From assembly GCA_037447655.1 (NCBI GenBank), contig JBBHKE010001810.1:1-64000 (forward strand): DNA of 64,000 nucleotides, in the 5' to 3' direction. The stretch's first letter is position 1, and each line of letters opens with the position of its first letter. The stretch comes from Zygnema cylindricum. Lineage: Eukaryota; Streptophyta; Zygnematophyceae; Zygnematales; Zygnemataceae. The notes under the pieces are model-generated. The model was not told the DNA's origin and searched no databases. It worked only from the letters and a program-made list of their open reading frames with translations. Shown here piece by piece: positions 10,940 to 21,740 of this stretch. Made by a program: the position numbers and the translations under genes.

Positions 10940-11006
10940 ACAGACCGGTTAGAGCTAACGACTACGTCTCGCTTTGCCGGTCGGAGGTTCGAGTCCTAGC
11001 AGACTC
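10940..11006 (+). other. tRNA-like (SINE-like) sequence in copia LTR
   Basis: The plus strand has CCGGTTAGAGC (10945-10955, D-loop/A-box-like) and GGTTCGAGTCC (10986-10996, a near-consensus B box), spaced as in a tRNA. The T-stem pairs only in part and the acceptor stem is absent. It is antisense to the LTR and lies between the palindromic block and the TATA box. The hairpins ctcaaccttttgttgag and gtcctgcctattgaaataggac follow it. Confidence 0.5.
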
Positions 11007-11220
11007 AACCTTTTGTTGAGAGTGACATAAGTCACTCTTTAGTCCTGCCTATTGAAATAGGACAGCCATGGCTCAACCACCTTCTCTATCTTTCAGTGAC
11101 TACAACAAGTATGGTGGCTAGAGAGAGGAGGTGGAGGCAGGTTGTCCGACTTTTTCTTTTTCCTATTTTACTGGTCTATTTAGACCTAGAAAATACCCTA
11201 TAAATCTAGTAATTTCAACA

Positions 11221-11236
11221 CTACCCTTATTTTCTA
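11221..11236 (-). other. Copia-2 polypurine tract
   Basis: The minus strand reads AGAAAATAAGGGTAG immediately before the TGTTGA LTR start. Confidence 0.6.
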
Positions 11237-11254
11237 GTCTAACTTTAACTTTAG

Positions 11255-11700
11255 TTATAGTCCACATTTTTCTCTGCAATATTTTAACTTGGGAGAAGGC
11301 ACTGGTTTTGTCATCATATCAGCCACCATTTCCTCATCCGATCTAAATACAAGAATCACAATCTTATTCACAACTTTTTCTCTCACAAAACTCAACCTTA
11401 TGTCCATATGCTTAGCCTTGAAATGATGTTTTGGATTTGTTGCAATTGCAATGACAGCTTTATTATCACAAAACAATTCATGCACTCCCTCCTTCATATA
11501 CCCTAGTTCATACAACAATGACTTGACCCACATCAACTCTTTCACAGCAGAACAAGAGGCCATGTACTCAGCCTTCATAGTAGACTAAGCAACCACCTTT
11601 TGTTGCTTGGTGCTCCAACAATAAGCACCTTCCCCCACATACAACACATACCCATTAGTGCATCTTCTCATAGGTGCATCCCCATAACTGGCATACTCCA
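11255..11700 (-). pseudogene. Copia-2 RNase H
   Basis: The open frame 11255-11578 carries the copia RNase H motifs SCSAVKELMWVKSLLYEL, FCDNKAVIAIA, HHFKAKHMDIRLSFVREK and MMTKPVPSPKL. An in-frame stop around 11583-11590 interrupts the domain. The upstream part (11590-11700) has the YVLYVGEG/RRCTN-type segment in the same frame. It is about 80% similar to copia-1. Confidence 0.8.
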
Positions 11701-12490
11701 AGTAGTGATATCAGTTTGCTCCCCTCCCAAATGCAACCATAACTCTTTGGTTCCTACCAGATATCTCATGACTCTCTTAGCGGCCTCCAAATCTTTCTTC
11801 CTAGGATCGTTAAGACTCCTATTGAGGACTCTTACTGCTGCCGCTAAAGTTGACCAAACTTTTCTAGGACTTGTCTATAAGGAATAAACTTCATAAACTC
11901 TCTCTCCTCTGGACTCATCTGATCATCTAAAATTATCACTCCTCCTTCCACACTCCCCTCACTTCCCTTCTTCAACTCCATTGGAGTTGTACAACTATTA
12001 GCCTTATCTATCTAAAACTTTTCCAACATGTTCCCTATTACTTCTTTTTGAGTTCGTCTTATAATCTTTCTTTCTTAGTCTCTTTCTACTTAAATTCCCA
12101 AAATATATCTTTCCTCCCCCATATCGTTCATCTCAAATCTCCCCTTAAGATCAATTTTCAGTTTATTAATTTTGTCCATTGATTTACTTAGAAAAATTAA
12201 ATCATCAACATAAATTGCAATAAAAATAAGACCTTTCTCATCTTCAAAAACATAAATTGAGTGATATGAGGTGATCCGGATAAATCATAGACTGGTAGGA
12301 ACCTCATCAAACTTCTTATTCCACTGTCCGGGCGCCTATTTCAAACCATAAAGAGATTTAATCAGCCGACATACCTTACTCTTCTCTCCTTGCTCCACAA
12401 ATCCTTCGGGTTGTCGTATAAAGATCTCCTCTTCTAATTCTCCATGCAAAAAGGTTGTCTTAATGTCCATCTAGTGCACCTCCATGTCTT
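11700..12490 (-). pseudogene. Copia-2 reverse transcriptase, decayed
   Basis: Collinear with copia-1 RT on the minus strand. The GNMLEKF segment (about 12010-12030), the KSMDKINKL segment (about 12170-12195) and the catalytic AIYVDDLI-type motif (about 12200-12225) are recognisable. So are the KSLYGLK region and the LHGELEEEIF segment (about 12425-12450). Stops and frameshifts are scattered throughout, so no long open frame remains. Confidence 0.7.
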
Positions 12491-13091
12491 TCGCTGCTCC
12501 CAAACTGAGAAGTAAGCGGACAGAGGGAAAATCTGACGACCGGGGCAAAGGTTTCCTTGTAGTCAATTCCCTCTTTCTATGGGAATCTTTTAGCCACTAA
12601 CCGGGCCTTGTAGCGCTCAATGGTGTTATATGGGTTCAGTTTTAATTTGAAAACCCATTTACAACCGATTGGTTTTCGGTTAGGTGGACAATGCACCAGC
12701 TCCCAAGTATCGGCTGCCATAATGGGGCCAACTCCTCATTGATTGTAATTTTCCACCGGTCCTTTCTGTACAATTCATCGCCTCTCCATAAGTTTGAGGC
12801 TCATCCGGATGAGATAGTTTTGCTACCTTGTTTTTAACCTATTTAACTTGCAACCTTTTGCTACTTCTCCTTCCTCCCTCAAAATCTGCTGCCAAAATAG
12901 ATGATTCCCGTGGGTTCTTTCAAACAATCTCGGCTTCTCCCTTGTCCCTCGATTCTGAATCAATTTCCACCACGTTTTCCGCTTCGCGTAGAGTTGTCAC
13001 TAGAACTTCCACATCCGAGTCCTTCTCGGTCTGAATTGTACTTGTAATAATGTCATCTCCTCTAAAACCATGATAGTTAGGAAGCTAAAAG
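12490..13091 (-). pseudogene. Copia-2 integrase-RT linker and RT start
   Basis: The minus strand includes the usual start of copia RT: KWVFKLKLNPYNTIERYKA-like residues at about 12590-12670. Further upstream is a hydrophilic acidic linker (12830-13060) with many Ser/Glu/Asp codons and no known domain. It is broken by stops. Confidence 0.6.
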
Positions 13092-13880
13092 TCATCGAAT
13101 TTTTTTTGACTCAAATCTGATTTTTACTGACTTTGTATACTTGAAGGGATCCATAGACTTTCCTTCATCCATAACTAATAGATGTTTTACTAAGATTATA
13201 TCTTCCCAATTTAGATCATAATCTCTAAATCCTTTTACATCCTTATCATATCCTAATAAGTACCCTGGTTTTCCTCTAGGATCTAGCTTCCAATTAGACC
13301 GATCTGTATCTAGATTGAACACTTAATGCCGAAAACCATTAAGTGTGATATGTCTGGTTTCCGGCCGGTCCATCTCTCATAAGGTGTTTGACCTTTTACC
13401 GCTGAAGTAAGAACTAAATTTTTGAGGTAATTAGCACAGTTCATTGCTTCGGCCCAAAACCTTTTTCCTATCTTCTTATCCGACAACATACTTCTAGCAC
13501 TATCACTGAGTGTTCTATTTAATATTTTAGCTACCCCATTCTGTTCCGGGTTTTGTGGAACTGTCTTTTGGTGTTGGACTCTATCTTCCCTCAGGAAATC
13601 CTCAAAGTGGTTAGAGGTATACGCTCCACTATTGTCACTCCTTACTCTCTTGATTGGGGTTTCCTGGAGTTTTTCACTCCATGCTTTATATTGTCTAAAA
13701 AATCCCTGAGCCGATGACTTTTTCTTCAAAAAATACACCCTGGAATAGCGAGACCAATCATCAATGATAGTCATCATAAATCTCTTCCCCTCGGGTGAAG
13801 GTACTTGGCCGGTCACCAAATATCTGTGTGTACTAAATCTATAATCTTTTCTCCAAGAAAGGTGGTTGTTTTTGGGAAGG
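13092..13880 (-). pseudogene. Copia-2 integrase core and C-terminal region
   Basis: The frame 13310-13891 encodes a Ty1/copia integrase: FMMTIIDDWSRYSRVYFL, then RVRSDNSGAYTS with the second catalytic Asp, then PEQNGVAKILNRTLSDSARS. At the position of the third catalytic acid (normally Glu in NGVAE) there is Lys, so the DDE site is broken. The next frame (13092-13322) gives the C-terminal GYLLGYDKDVKGFRDYD segment. The two frames are offset, showing a frameshift near 13315. Confidence 0.8.
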
Positions 13881-14433
13881 GTAACCTGCATGCTTTACCT
13901 TGAACACATCCACTACAATTGCTTAACTTCTCACTCTCACCGAACTGAATCCCTTCCACTACTCCCATCCTTTTCATCTCTTTTAACTTATCTAGATTCA
14001 CATGCCCAAGCCTCTTAAGCCACAACATTATATCATGAACACCAGCATAATAAAATTCTTTTTTTTCATTGCTTAAAATGAGCCTAAACATCCATTGGCT
14101 ACCTTTTTCAGCAGTGAAATAAACTTCCTCCTCAAAACTAGCAGTAAAGACTCCTTTCCTAGTGCTAGTATCAAAACCCTTTTCATCTAATTCAAGTGTA
14201 GAGTTGTTCAGCTCTGGATTAAACAATACATTGGAGAATGTAAGTATGGATGTCTTTCCTTCTACTAATACTTTCAGATCTACCGATCCTACAAGAGTAG
14301 TAGTGACTATCCTCCTATCCCCGTACTCTATCTCTAAAGTGGGAGTCTTTCTTATCTTAGTGAATAGGTGTTTATCCATACACATGTGCATGGAGGCATC
14401 TGAATCTACAATCCAGCGTGCTTCAACTTTCAA
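13813..14433 (-). pseudogene. Copia-2 protease and integrase zinc-binding domain
   Basis: This 206-codon frame starts with the retropepsin segment RWIVDSDASMHMC. The usual D-S-G-A-S active site reads D-S-D-A-S, a disabling change. After a protease body comes the integrase HHCC zinc-binding region (RLGHVNLDKLKEMKRMGVVE, then CSGCVQGKACRLPF) and the VHTDIW segment with the first catalytic Asp. It overlaps the integrase-core frame by about 80 bases in a different frame, so one frameshift separates them. Confidence 0.8.
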
Positions 14434-15440
14434 TCCACCGAAAGCACATTTCTACTTTCGTGAAATTTCGACCTCGTTTTTCGCCTCCAACTCCTCATCC
14501 AATAGGAGCTCATCGTCCTCGTCCACGGATCCCCCCTCATGTACTTGTGTCACAAGGGCCTTTTTCTTTCCTCTCGGGTGTCCACCTGTCTGCCCCTCCT
14601 TTAACCGCAGCTGGGTTAACTTAGTGCACCGTGCTATATGTTGCCCGGTTTCTTACAAAAGTGGCACAAACCCTTGGGAGCCCTTGGTTTGAACTCGTCG
14701 GTCTGATTTTTTTGCTCTGCCCCTCTATAAATTCTTTCCGGTTTCCTGGAATCATTGTTCCTCTAATCGGTCGCAGCTGCCAAGGCTTGCCCACTCTTTC
14801 CTCCCATTCGGATCTCAATCGTATTCTCCTGAACGAGAATCATCCCTACCACTGAATTCCATATCCACCTTGAGTCCGCCAAGTCCTACACACGGTTGAC
14901 TATGTTCTTGAACTCATCTGGTAACTTGATGAGCAAGCAATTAACCTTCACCATTTCAGTTTCAACCAGTCCAGCACTCCGTAGCTCCATGAAAAGTGTT
15001 GCGAACTCATTAGAAAAATCCAACATCTTCCCCCCCTTGTATATACATGCGTATATTTTCTAATCAGCCAACTGTTGCAGCTTAATCGTACCACTTCGGT
15101 ACATCTCTATGAGAGCCACCCAAAGATTGGATGCCCTCTCTGGCTGCAAATGAGGAGATGTTAGCTATTGAGTAAGTTCGCGGAGGATGAAGTGCTTTGC
15201 CGCCATATTGTTGTTTCCCAAGTATCGGTATCATTCTTCTCGTTTCTCAAAATAGGTGACATAAATGCCGAACCGGCTGCTATTGGTGTGACCGTCTCCT
15301 TATTTTTTCCTTTATCCACCACCTCCCCTTCATTTGTCTCCTCCATTGGAGATGGATCTCCATCTTTGGTGAATATGCTTCCTGTAAACCTTGGAGGGAT
15401 CCCAAGACTTGATTGACGCCTCACCCGTCCACTCATTATT
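14434..15440 (-). pseudogene. Copia-2 gag
   Basis: A zinc-knuckle remnant (GLCHFCKKPGN) lies at about 14640-14680 with a frameshift and an in-frame stop where the second half of the CCHC motif should be. The frame 15161-15436 (MSGRVRRQSS... GSAFMSPIL) is probably the gag N-terminus. It starts about 110 bp inside the LTR/PBS boundary. Between these, 14850-15160 resembles copia gag (FATLFMELRSAGLVETEM-type), with stops. Confidence 0.65.
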
Positions 15441-15546
15441 CCACAAAACCTTTTCTCACATATAGCCTTTTTTCATCATACCTTCCCAGTATATAAAGCA
15501 TGTTCCATTGAAGATGGGTACCCTAGAGGGTGGGCCCATAACCTGC
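15441..15546 (-). other. Copia-2 leader and primer-binding region
   Basis: Directly inside the 5' LTR end (GTTGCA, 15547) the minus strand reads GGTTATGGGCCCACC, the position of the primer-binding site. I cannot assign its tRNA with confidence. The leader continues to the presumed gag start at about 15436. Confidence 0.5.
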
Positions 15547-15787
15547 AACTATGAGACCTCCATAAGTCCTCAGAGTAGGAAGCTCACACGAAGCCTCTAG
15601 GATAACCCAGACGCCTTTGTGTTTCAACAGGAATAACCGTCACCCAGACAAATGAAAAACCCTGACCACCTTCACCCTTGTGAATGCAAGACTCCCCTGA
15701 GTCTATATCAAAAAGAATCTTTGAATTTGCTCCCTTGAGCAGTAAGTTATGGTTGGTCAAAAAATACCTTTATATTTATAAGCTCTC
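15547..15787 (-). repeat. Copia-2 5' LTR, 3' portion only
   Basis: The plus strand starts TGCAACTATGAGACCTCCAT, matching the LTR ends at 30718 and 45781 and, more distantly, 10211. At 15787/15788 it is cut by the gypsy LTR, in the middle of the conserved aagctctctgggagag segment seen intact at 46011-46026. The rest of this LTR is not found on the far side of the gypsy complex. Confidence 0.7.
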
Positions 15788-16748
15788 TGTAATAGGATTT
15801 CTAACCTCTCAAAAAATCCCAGTACTTCAATCAATTTCAACCACAAATTCCACACATTGGAAAAAAAACATCCACATTAGAAAACACTCACATAAAGATA
15901 ATCATTAAATTAGAAGAAGCTTCTGTTCACATAACATTAACTTGGTCTTTTGCCCTCGTGGCTCAACCATTCTCATTAAAGTATTTTCCTCTACTCTCCA
16001 CTCTTAAATATTCTCTCTTAACTACTAAATCACTACTTAAGAGATTTCAATGCCAAAATGCCAATGCTCCAATTTGGTTTTAATCGCTCAAGACATAGAT
16101 CAGTCAGAATTTCCACAAAATTTTCCAAAGGAAAAGATGTTTACTCTCCTCTTAGACTTCATTGTTTATCCATCATCGCCTTGGACCAACCAGGCCAGAG
16201 TCAACGTTCCGTTGAATAGGTTTTACCTAGGCCAATCATTGATCAGCAAAGACTTAGACTGACCAATGCAAAAACGTGCGAAATCTCTTACTAACAACGT
16301 AGCATTTCTAAGCAATCAAACGCTATTTTTCACTACGTAACTTTTACGTGCAAAAGTGCGCGCCAAACGAAACGAGACTTCGCACAAACGTGCGTCACAA
16401 ATTTCGCACTCGAAACTTCCTAGAAATTCCATAAAGTGAAAGTGACGTTTCGTACTAAATTTGTACGAAACGAACCATCGTGCGTACCAAACAAAATATT
16501 GATTTCGTTTGGTACTTTATAAACGTACGCCTTAAATTCCGCGACTTTTTTGACCCTTAACTCGTCACAATGAAAACCCAATCGTTTTTTTAACCTCGCT
16601 GTCGCCTAAATACACCAATCACTATATCTTTTAAAATACAACCCCAAATCGTGCGATTCTCTTGCGAACGTCTATCAAATTCAAAACTCTATTTCGTAAC
16701 ACTTAAATACCCATTTACGAACAAGTTCAAGCCGTTATTACTGTTACA
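15788..16748 (-). repeat. Gypsy-A 3' LTR
   Basis: It is 961 bp, TGTAATAGG...CTGTTACA on the plus strand. It is preceded on the element strand by the polypurine tract AGGAGGGGATGA (16749-16760). It pairs with the 5' LTR at 22448-24127. The uninterrupted sequence cttactaacaacg near 16285-16300 is the empty form of the MITE site. Confidence 0.8.
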
Positions 16749-17230
16749 TCATCCCCTCCTTATATTTAACTAACCTCAGTTAAAATACATTTCATTCTCA
16801 AGACAAGACTTATATGTTTTTATCCCTCCCATACCTTTGTAGAAACTCATAATTTTTATCTTCTAAAGTCAACTCATATTCCCGCCTTCCTAGATAATCC
16901 ACTTGCCATAATATAGTATTGTTGACCTTAAACCGTTGACCAACCCAATCTATTACCTATGTGTGGACCTCAAGTTTTATAATTATTGAGGGATCCAATT
17001 CCAATTCTGCTTCAGTTGGCAGAAGATTTGCTAGTTTCAACTGACAGATGTGTATCACTGGATGAATTTTTGTTGAAGGTGAAAAGTCCAATTTGCCTGC
17101 AACTGACGATATCATCTCGATTATAGTAAATGGTATGATGTACTTAGGAGGAAATTTCCCATAGGATCCAATTATCCCTAGATCTTACACCTGTAATTAG
17201 TTGTCGAAAGCTAAACCTTGTCACCTGTGC
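16749..17230 (-). pseudogene. Gypsy-A integrase C-terminal tail
   Basis: The minus strand is collinear with the open copy at 24177-24540: KIHPVIHI-QLK, ELELDPSIII, VIDWVGQRFKV and LTLEDKN-EFLQRY segments are visible. Several stops interrupt it (near 16830, 16960 and 17190). The DWVGQRF/YLGR/LEDKN block lies where a chromodomain sits in chromoviruses and may be a divergent one. I cannot prove that. Confidence 0.65.
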
Positions 17231-18030
17231 TTACCACCGAATCACCCTGTTTGCTTTTGCCTTCTTTGTGCTGCCTTTTTTGTGCGTCTGAATGTATTCC
17301 CAAAACTCTATTCCAGAATCTTTATTCTCTTGAGTGACCCTTGTTATTAAATCTAATGCTTCTCTCGGTTGGTATCCGTATGCAACTTTAAACGGTGAGA
17401 ATCTTCTACTACCATGTTTACATGAATTGTATGCAAATTCTATTAATGGCAGTTTAGATTCCCATGTGTTAAGAACTCCACTGCGAACAGTCCTATGCAT
17501 TTCTTCCAGTGTACGGTTCATCCTTTCTGTCGGTCTATCTGTTTGAGGATGATAAGAGGTACTCATTTTTAATTCAGTGCCTAAATTTTGCTGCAATTCT
17601 CTCCAAAATACGGACGTAAATTTAGAATCCCTATCACAAACTATAGACAAAGGGACACCATGATGTCTGACCACGTTGTCAAAATATAACTTTGCAACAT
17701 CTACATCTGAATGAGTAGTTTTGCAAGGGATAAAGATTGCCATTTTAGTGAACCTATCGACTACGACCATGATACTGTATTTTCTTTTAGATGTAGCTGT
17801 CAACCTGACAATAAAATCCATACTGACATATTTCAATGGTATTTCAGGAATATATAAAGGTTTTAAGAGCCCTATAGGTTTTTGGTTACTATGTTTACTC
17901 ATTTGGCAATGGACACAACTTTCCACGTGTTTTAACACCTTTTTTGCCATTCCGTGCCAAAACAATCAACTCAGCAAAACCGCCTAAGAGTTTTATCTCA
18001 ACCTAGATGTCCTAAATGCTTATGGGCTTC
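17231..18030 (-). pseudogene. Gypsy-A integrase
   Basis: The 244-codon open frame (17231-17965) encodes zinc-binding CVHCQ and the DDE core: VSMDFIVRL (first Asp), IVCDRDSKFTSVFW (second Asp) and HPQTDRPTERMNRTLEEMHR (Glu). All three acids are present. It then runs through LPLIEFAYNS and AYGYQPREAL. The upstream His of the zinc domain (about 17970-18030) is in another frame with a stop. This is the best preserved domain of the element, but it is not joined in frame to RNase H. Confidence 0.85.
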
Positions 18031-18266
18031 CTGTAAAAGTTGTTTTCTTACGTATCTTATTTCAAGAATGCATAATCTATCCCCTGTTCGCAAATATAGT
18101 AAACCATCTTCTATTTTTAAGTTTTTGACATGCCTTTTATTTATTGGTCAGAATTCCCTCCCAAAATATTTTTGCAAATCACAACAACATAAGGATGTTA
18201 ATCATAACTATTTCTAACAGCATCTAAAAATTATTCATCTTGAACAATCAAGCTTATTTTAAAACA
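18031..18266 (-). pseudogene. Gypsy-A RNase H-integrase spacer
   Basis: The minus strand carries the degraded connection between RNase H and integrase, with several stops. The opposite-strand ORF at 17954-18217 is a shadow. Confidence 0.5.
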
Positions 18267-18661
18267 TCAACTTAAAGGATATGCGACTACATTTGTCTTT
18301 CCAAAAATATGTTTGACGTTAAATTTGAAATATGCCAATTTCAGCATCCACCTAACTTGTCTGTCTGTCATAATCTGTGCATCACTTAATCTTTGTAGAC
18401 AGGAGGGTGCATTATTATCGTAATAAACTGTAAATTCTTTATTATGCAAATAACAACGCCATTTCACCAATGCATGAGCTATTGCAAGTAATTCCTTTCT
18501 TGTGCCGGATAGTTTTTTTCAGCATCATTGAATTTCCTCGTCTCAAAAGCAATATGATGAAAATGTTTTCCGAGTTTTTGACTTATGACTGCAACTAGAC
18601 CTTTATCAGATGCATCATTAGTGATCAGTACTTCAAATTCCCCAACAGGATCAAGATACAC
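18267..18661 (-). pseudogene. Gypsy-A RNase H
   Basis: Two consecutive minus frames (18479-18661 and 18267-18470) show the gypsy RNase H order: FEVLITNDASDKGLVAVISQ, then FETRKFNDAEKNYPAQER, then KEFTVYYDNNA, then DRQVRWMLKLAYFKFNVKHI. A break near 18475 separates them. The VYYDNNA motif normally reads TDH or TDN, so this site is altered. Confidence 0.8.
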
Positions 18662-18712
18662 CAGTGTAGGGGCAGAGGTTAACTTCTCTTTTAGTTCCTC
18701 AAAAGCTCTCTC

Positions 18713-19400
18713 CTAGTCGGCTCCCCACACGAATGTCTCCTTCTCCCGAAGTAAATCTGCCAAAGGTGCAGCGATCATGCTGAAGTTCCTGATAATTTTT
18801 TTGTAATAAGTGGCCAATCCCAAAAATGATCTAACTTCTGTGACATTAGTGGGTTGCTTCCAATTTTTGATTGTAGTAATTTTGGATGGATCTGTTTTAA
18901 CACCCTCCCCACTAACTATATGTCCCAAAAATAATTGTTCACTTTTAAGAAAACTGGATTTTGACAATTTTCCATATAATTTTGTTTCCCTTAACCTTTC
19001 TAACACTTTCCTTAAATGAATTACATGTTGTTCTTTAGATTCGTTGTAAACTAAAATATCATCTATAAACACCTGAACAAACCCATCTATATAATCAGAA
19101 AATGTTTGGTTCATTAATCTTTGACAAGTAAGCGGTGCATTCGTCAAACCAAATGACATTACTATCCAATAAAAATGACCTACTCTAGTTCTAAAAGCAG
19201 TTTTATCAACATCTTCAATTCTACTTGGCACCTGATTAACGCCACTACACAGATCATTCAAAGAAAATAATTTAGCACCTTTTAAACGATCTATCAAATC
19301 AATAATTAAAGGTAAGGGATACTTATCCTTCACCGTAATCTTGTTCAGACTACGGTAGTCGACACACACTCTCAACGTTCCGTCTTTTTTTTGAGGAAGA
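18713..19400 (-). pseudogene. Gypsy-A reverse transcriptase
   Basis: The 220-codon frame runs from [17 protein letters not shown] through FSLNDLCSGVNQV, FGLTNAPLTCQRLMNQ and the catalytic FIDDILVYNESKEQH (FIDD for YVDD, about 19040-19085) to FLGLATYYKKII and LLREKETFVWGAD. The core acids are kept. It lacks an upstream in-frame connection: a frameshift near 19380 breaks the KKDGTLRV lead-in. It is about 90% similar to the plus-strand fragment at 7803-8034 in the shared part. Confidence 0.85.
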
Positions 19401-19914
19401 GAACTGGTGCTCCGTACGGTAATTTGTTGGGCTAAATATGTCTTTTCTCCAAAAGCTCCTTGTTCTGTTACTTTAACTACTCCTGCTCAAAGAAACTGTG
19501 CATATAAATTCATGTGACAAGAGGATTACATCCAAGTTCCAAGTTAATAACATTTTCCACATCTCGCAAAGGTGGTCTCTTTGAGGTTAAGTCACTTGGG
19601 AAAACATCTCTAAATTCAAAAATAAAATCTTTCACAGCAGCATCAGATGTATTAATGTTAGTTACAAAATCAGATTTTTATTTTGGGTGTTTGATTTAGA
19701 AATGGCATCAATGTTAGTTTTCCTTTAATCGATAGCTGCCTAAATTACTAATAGCAATGGCTTGTTTATCTTCATCTTTCTCAGTGTTTATGGATATAAG
19801 CTTCCTCTAATTTGGTTATTTATATAATTTCAATGCAATTTCTTTGAAGGAAATGCTTGTAAAACCTTCCAACCGTTTTCAGACTTCACTCTCAAGGTGT
19901 TAGTTTCCCAATTA
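19401..19914 (-). pseudogene. Gypsy-A protease-RT linker
   Basis: This is the collinear counterpart of 7437-7802, with the FEFRDVFPSDL-type segment at about 19600-19620. It holds deletions and stops relative to the plus-strand copy. Confidence 0.6.
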
Positions 19915-20340
19915 ATTTGGGGGTTATGTTCACTTAACCAAGTCTTTCCAGTATTAGCTCTTCACTACCTAAATTCATTATTTCACACACAACTTTTATT
20001 TTATGACCCTGGATATCTACCTCTATTGTGTCAGCTTGTAAATCTAATTTGGACTTATTACCATTTGCCACCTGAACATGCAAAATTTTTTCCTTTATGA
20101 CTGTAGGAATTTTATTTTCTTCTACAAACTTATGTGAAAAAAAAATATGTGTAGCACCTGAATCTACTATAGCTATCAATGGTCTCCCTTCCACTAAAGA
20201 CTCGAATCTGATCAAACTCTGTTTGGTGTCATCGTTACTTAACTGTCCTAACATAGGTCTATTGTTAAGAGTTTCATCAGAAAGATTGTTCAAACTATGG
20301 AGTGAAGTTAGCATCATAATAAATTATGCTATCCTAGCCT
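19915..20340 (-). pseudogene. Gypsy-A aspartic protease
   Basis: The 127-codon frame (19934-20317) includes GRPLIAIVDSGATHIFFS with an intact DSGA active site at about 20150-20175. It continues through NGNKSKLDLQAD and CEIMNLGSEELIL. It sits between the zinc knuckles and RT, the normal gypsy order. A frame break near 19935 separates it from the linker. Confidence 0.85.
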
Positions 20341-20463
20341 TTCTATTCATGAGCTTGCCCTCCAGCGTTAACTTTTTAAACTCTGAATCTGGTCGACTGA
20401 AATGAGGACTTTCAGCTAGTCATTTCCGTTTCCCACCTCATGTGTTTCATGCTCAGCTAGGTA

Positions 20464-20658
20464 TTATGCAATATCTTCTTGGAGACTTTCATTGATATCG
20501 ATTGTTTTAAAAGAACCTTTATCGGTACACTCTTTAGCGTAATGATCTAGATCCCCACATTTGAAACAAGTGAATTTCTTTTTGGGATTTGCGCACTTCC
20601 TACTGAAATGTCCCTCCCCTCCACAGTTATAACAGTTAATTTTTTTAGTTATGCACAC
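20464..20658 (-). pseudogene. Gypsy-A gag zinc knuckles
   Basis: This frame holds two complete CCHC knuckles: CYNCGGEGHFSRKC and CFKCGDLDHYAKEC. They bind RNA in the Gag nucleocapsid region. A third partial knuckle (CTICQKKGHRY) is in the adjoining gag frame. The 64-codon frame is offset from gag by a shift near 20655. Confidence 0.85.
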
Positions 20659-21740
20659 TCATATACCTATGACCTTTTTTCTGACAAATAGTGCATGTGT
20701 GAATGCTTAGATTGGGTTTTTGAGCATTAATACTTGGTTTAGGACTCTTAATATATCTCCGTCTATTGTCAAATTTGTTTCCTGCATTAACACTTTGTCC
20801 ACCTACACTCTGTCCACCTCTCTGGTTTCCCCTGAAGATATTATGCCTATTCACCAGACCTACATTTACACCCTTTTCCTCAAACTCTTCCTCACCCCAC
20901 TCTGATACTTCATTGAAATTTCCCCTTAGTGATCGAGTTTCACGATAATACCCCAAATGATCCTCTAATTCCAACGCCTTATCTTGTAATTCGTTCAAAT
21001 TAATGAATTTTTGATGTTTTAGTTCTGATTTCAGTATAAGATTCAGATAGTTCAAGAAATGCAACTTTGCCGTTTCATCAGTCAAACCTACAACATGAAT
21101 GTTAGATGAGTCAAATTCCACAATTTAATCTTTCACAGATCGAGTATGCTTACAGTTAAGCCATTTTTTTTCCATTTTGTATTTATAAGTGACAGACAAG
21201 AGATGCGATTTGATCGCGGTCTTAAACGCTTCCCAATCAACATTATCAAGAATCAAATTAGACCTTCTCTAAGTGTAACACCAAATGTGAGCATTCCGTT
21301 TCACACAACTAACAGCAAAAGAAGTGTAATCATCACGATCACAGTTTCTAGATTCCAAATAATAATCCATATGAAAAATCCAAACACCTAACTCATCAAT
21401 CTTCTTACCATCAATTGATAGTGCTTCACTGATAGACAATGTGAAATTCGTTATCTTCTTAGGTCTATCGTTATTATCTTCCCTTAAATTGGCATTTCTC
21501 TTACTACTCTCATCTTTTTAGTCATTAACATCATTTCATTAGTTAATTAGATTAATTAGTTCATCCAATTTTTGATTTGAAACATTTTCATTTTCTTTAA
21601 CATCCTTCAATTCACTTTTCAACTAAGAAATTGTTTCATCCACAACAACATTATGATTATTAAATCTTTTGACCAACTTCATACTACGTTTTTTCAACAC
21701 ATTAAGGCATTATCCATTTCACATTTCCATGCAGATTTTT
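20645..21740 (-). pseudogene. Gypsy-A gag capsid region
   Basis: The 158-codon frame (20645-21121) contains the helical LHFLNYLNLILKSELKHQKF segment, a LEDHLGYYRETRSLRGNFNE segment and a Gly/Asn-rich stretch (NQRGGQSVGGQSVNAG) before the first knuckle. Upstream to about 21740 the matching gag N-terminal region is split by many stops. One stop lies at about 21126. Confidence 0.7.

Larger units (their letters stand above)
10211..11220 (-). repeat. Copia-2 3' LTR, full length
   Basis: On the minus strand it begins TGTTGAAATTACTAG after the polypurine tract at 11221-11236 and ends GAATTGCA at 10211, giving a 1010-bp TG...CA LTR. It includes the TTTTCTAGGTCTAAA block, a near-palindrome GAGTGAC-ATAA-GTCACTC (11021-11038), a tRNA-like stretch and a TATA box. 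Its end joins copia-1 coding DNA, so copia-2 inserted into copia-1. The flanking ttgtc (10206-10210) would be the 5-bp target duplication, but the other side is not preserved. Confidence 0.75.

Noticed and set aside
10940-11006. Functional tRNA gene
   Set aside because: A and B boxes are present but the acceptor stem and half of the T stem do not pair.
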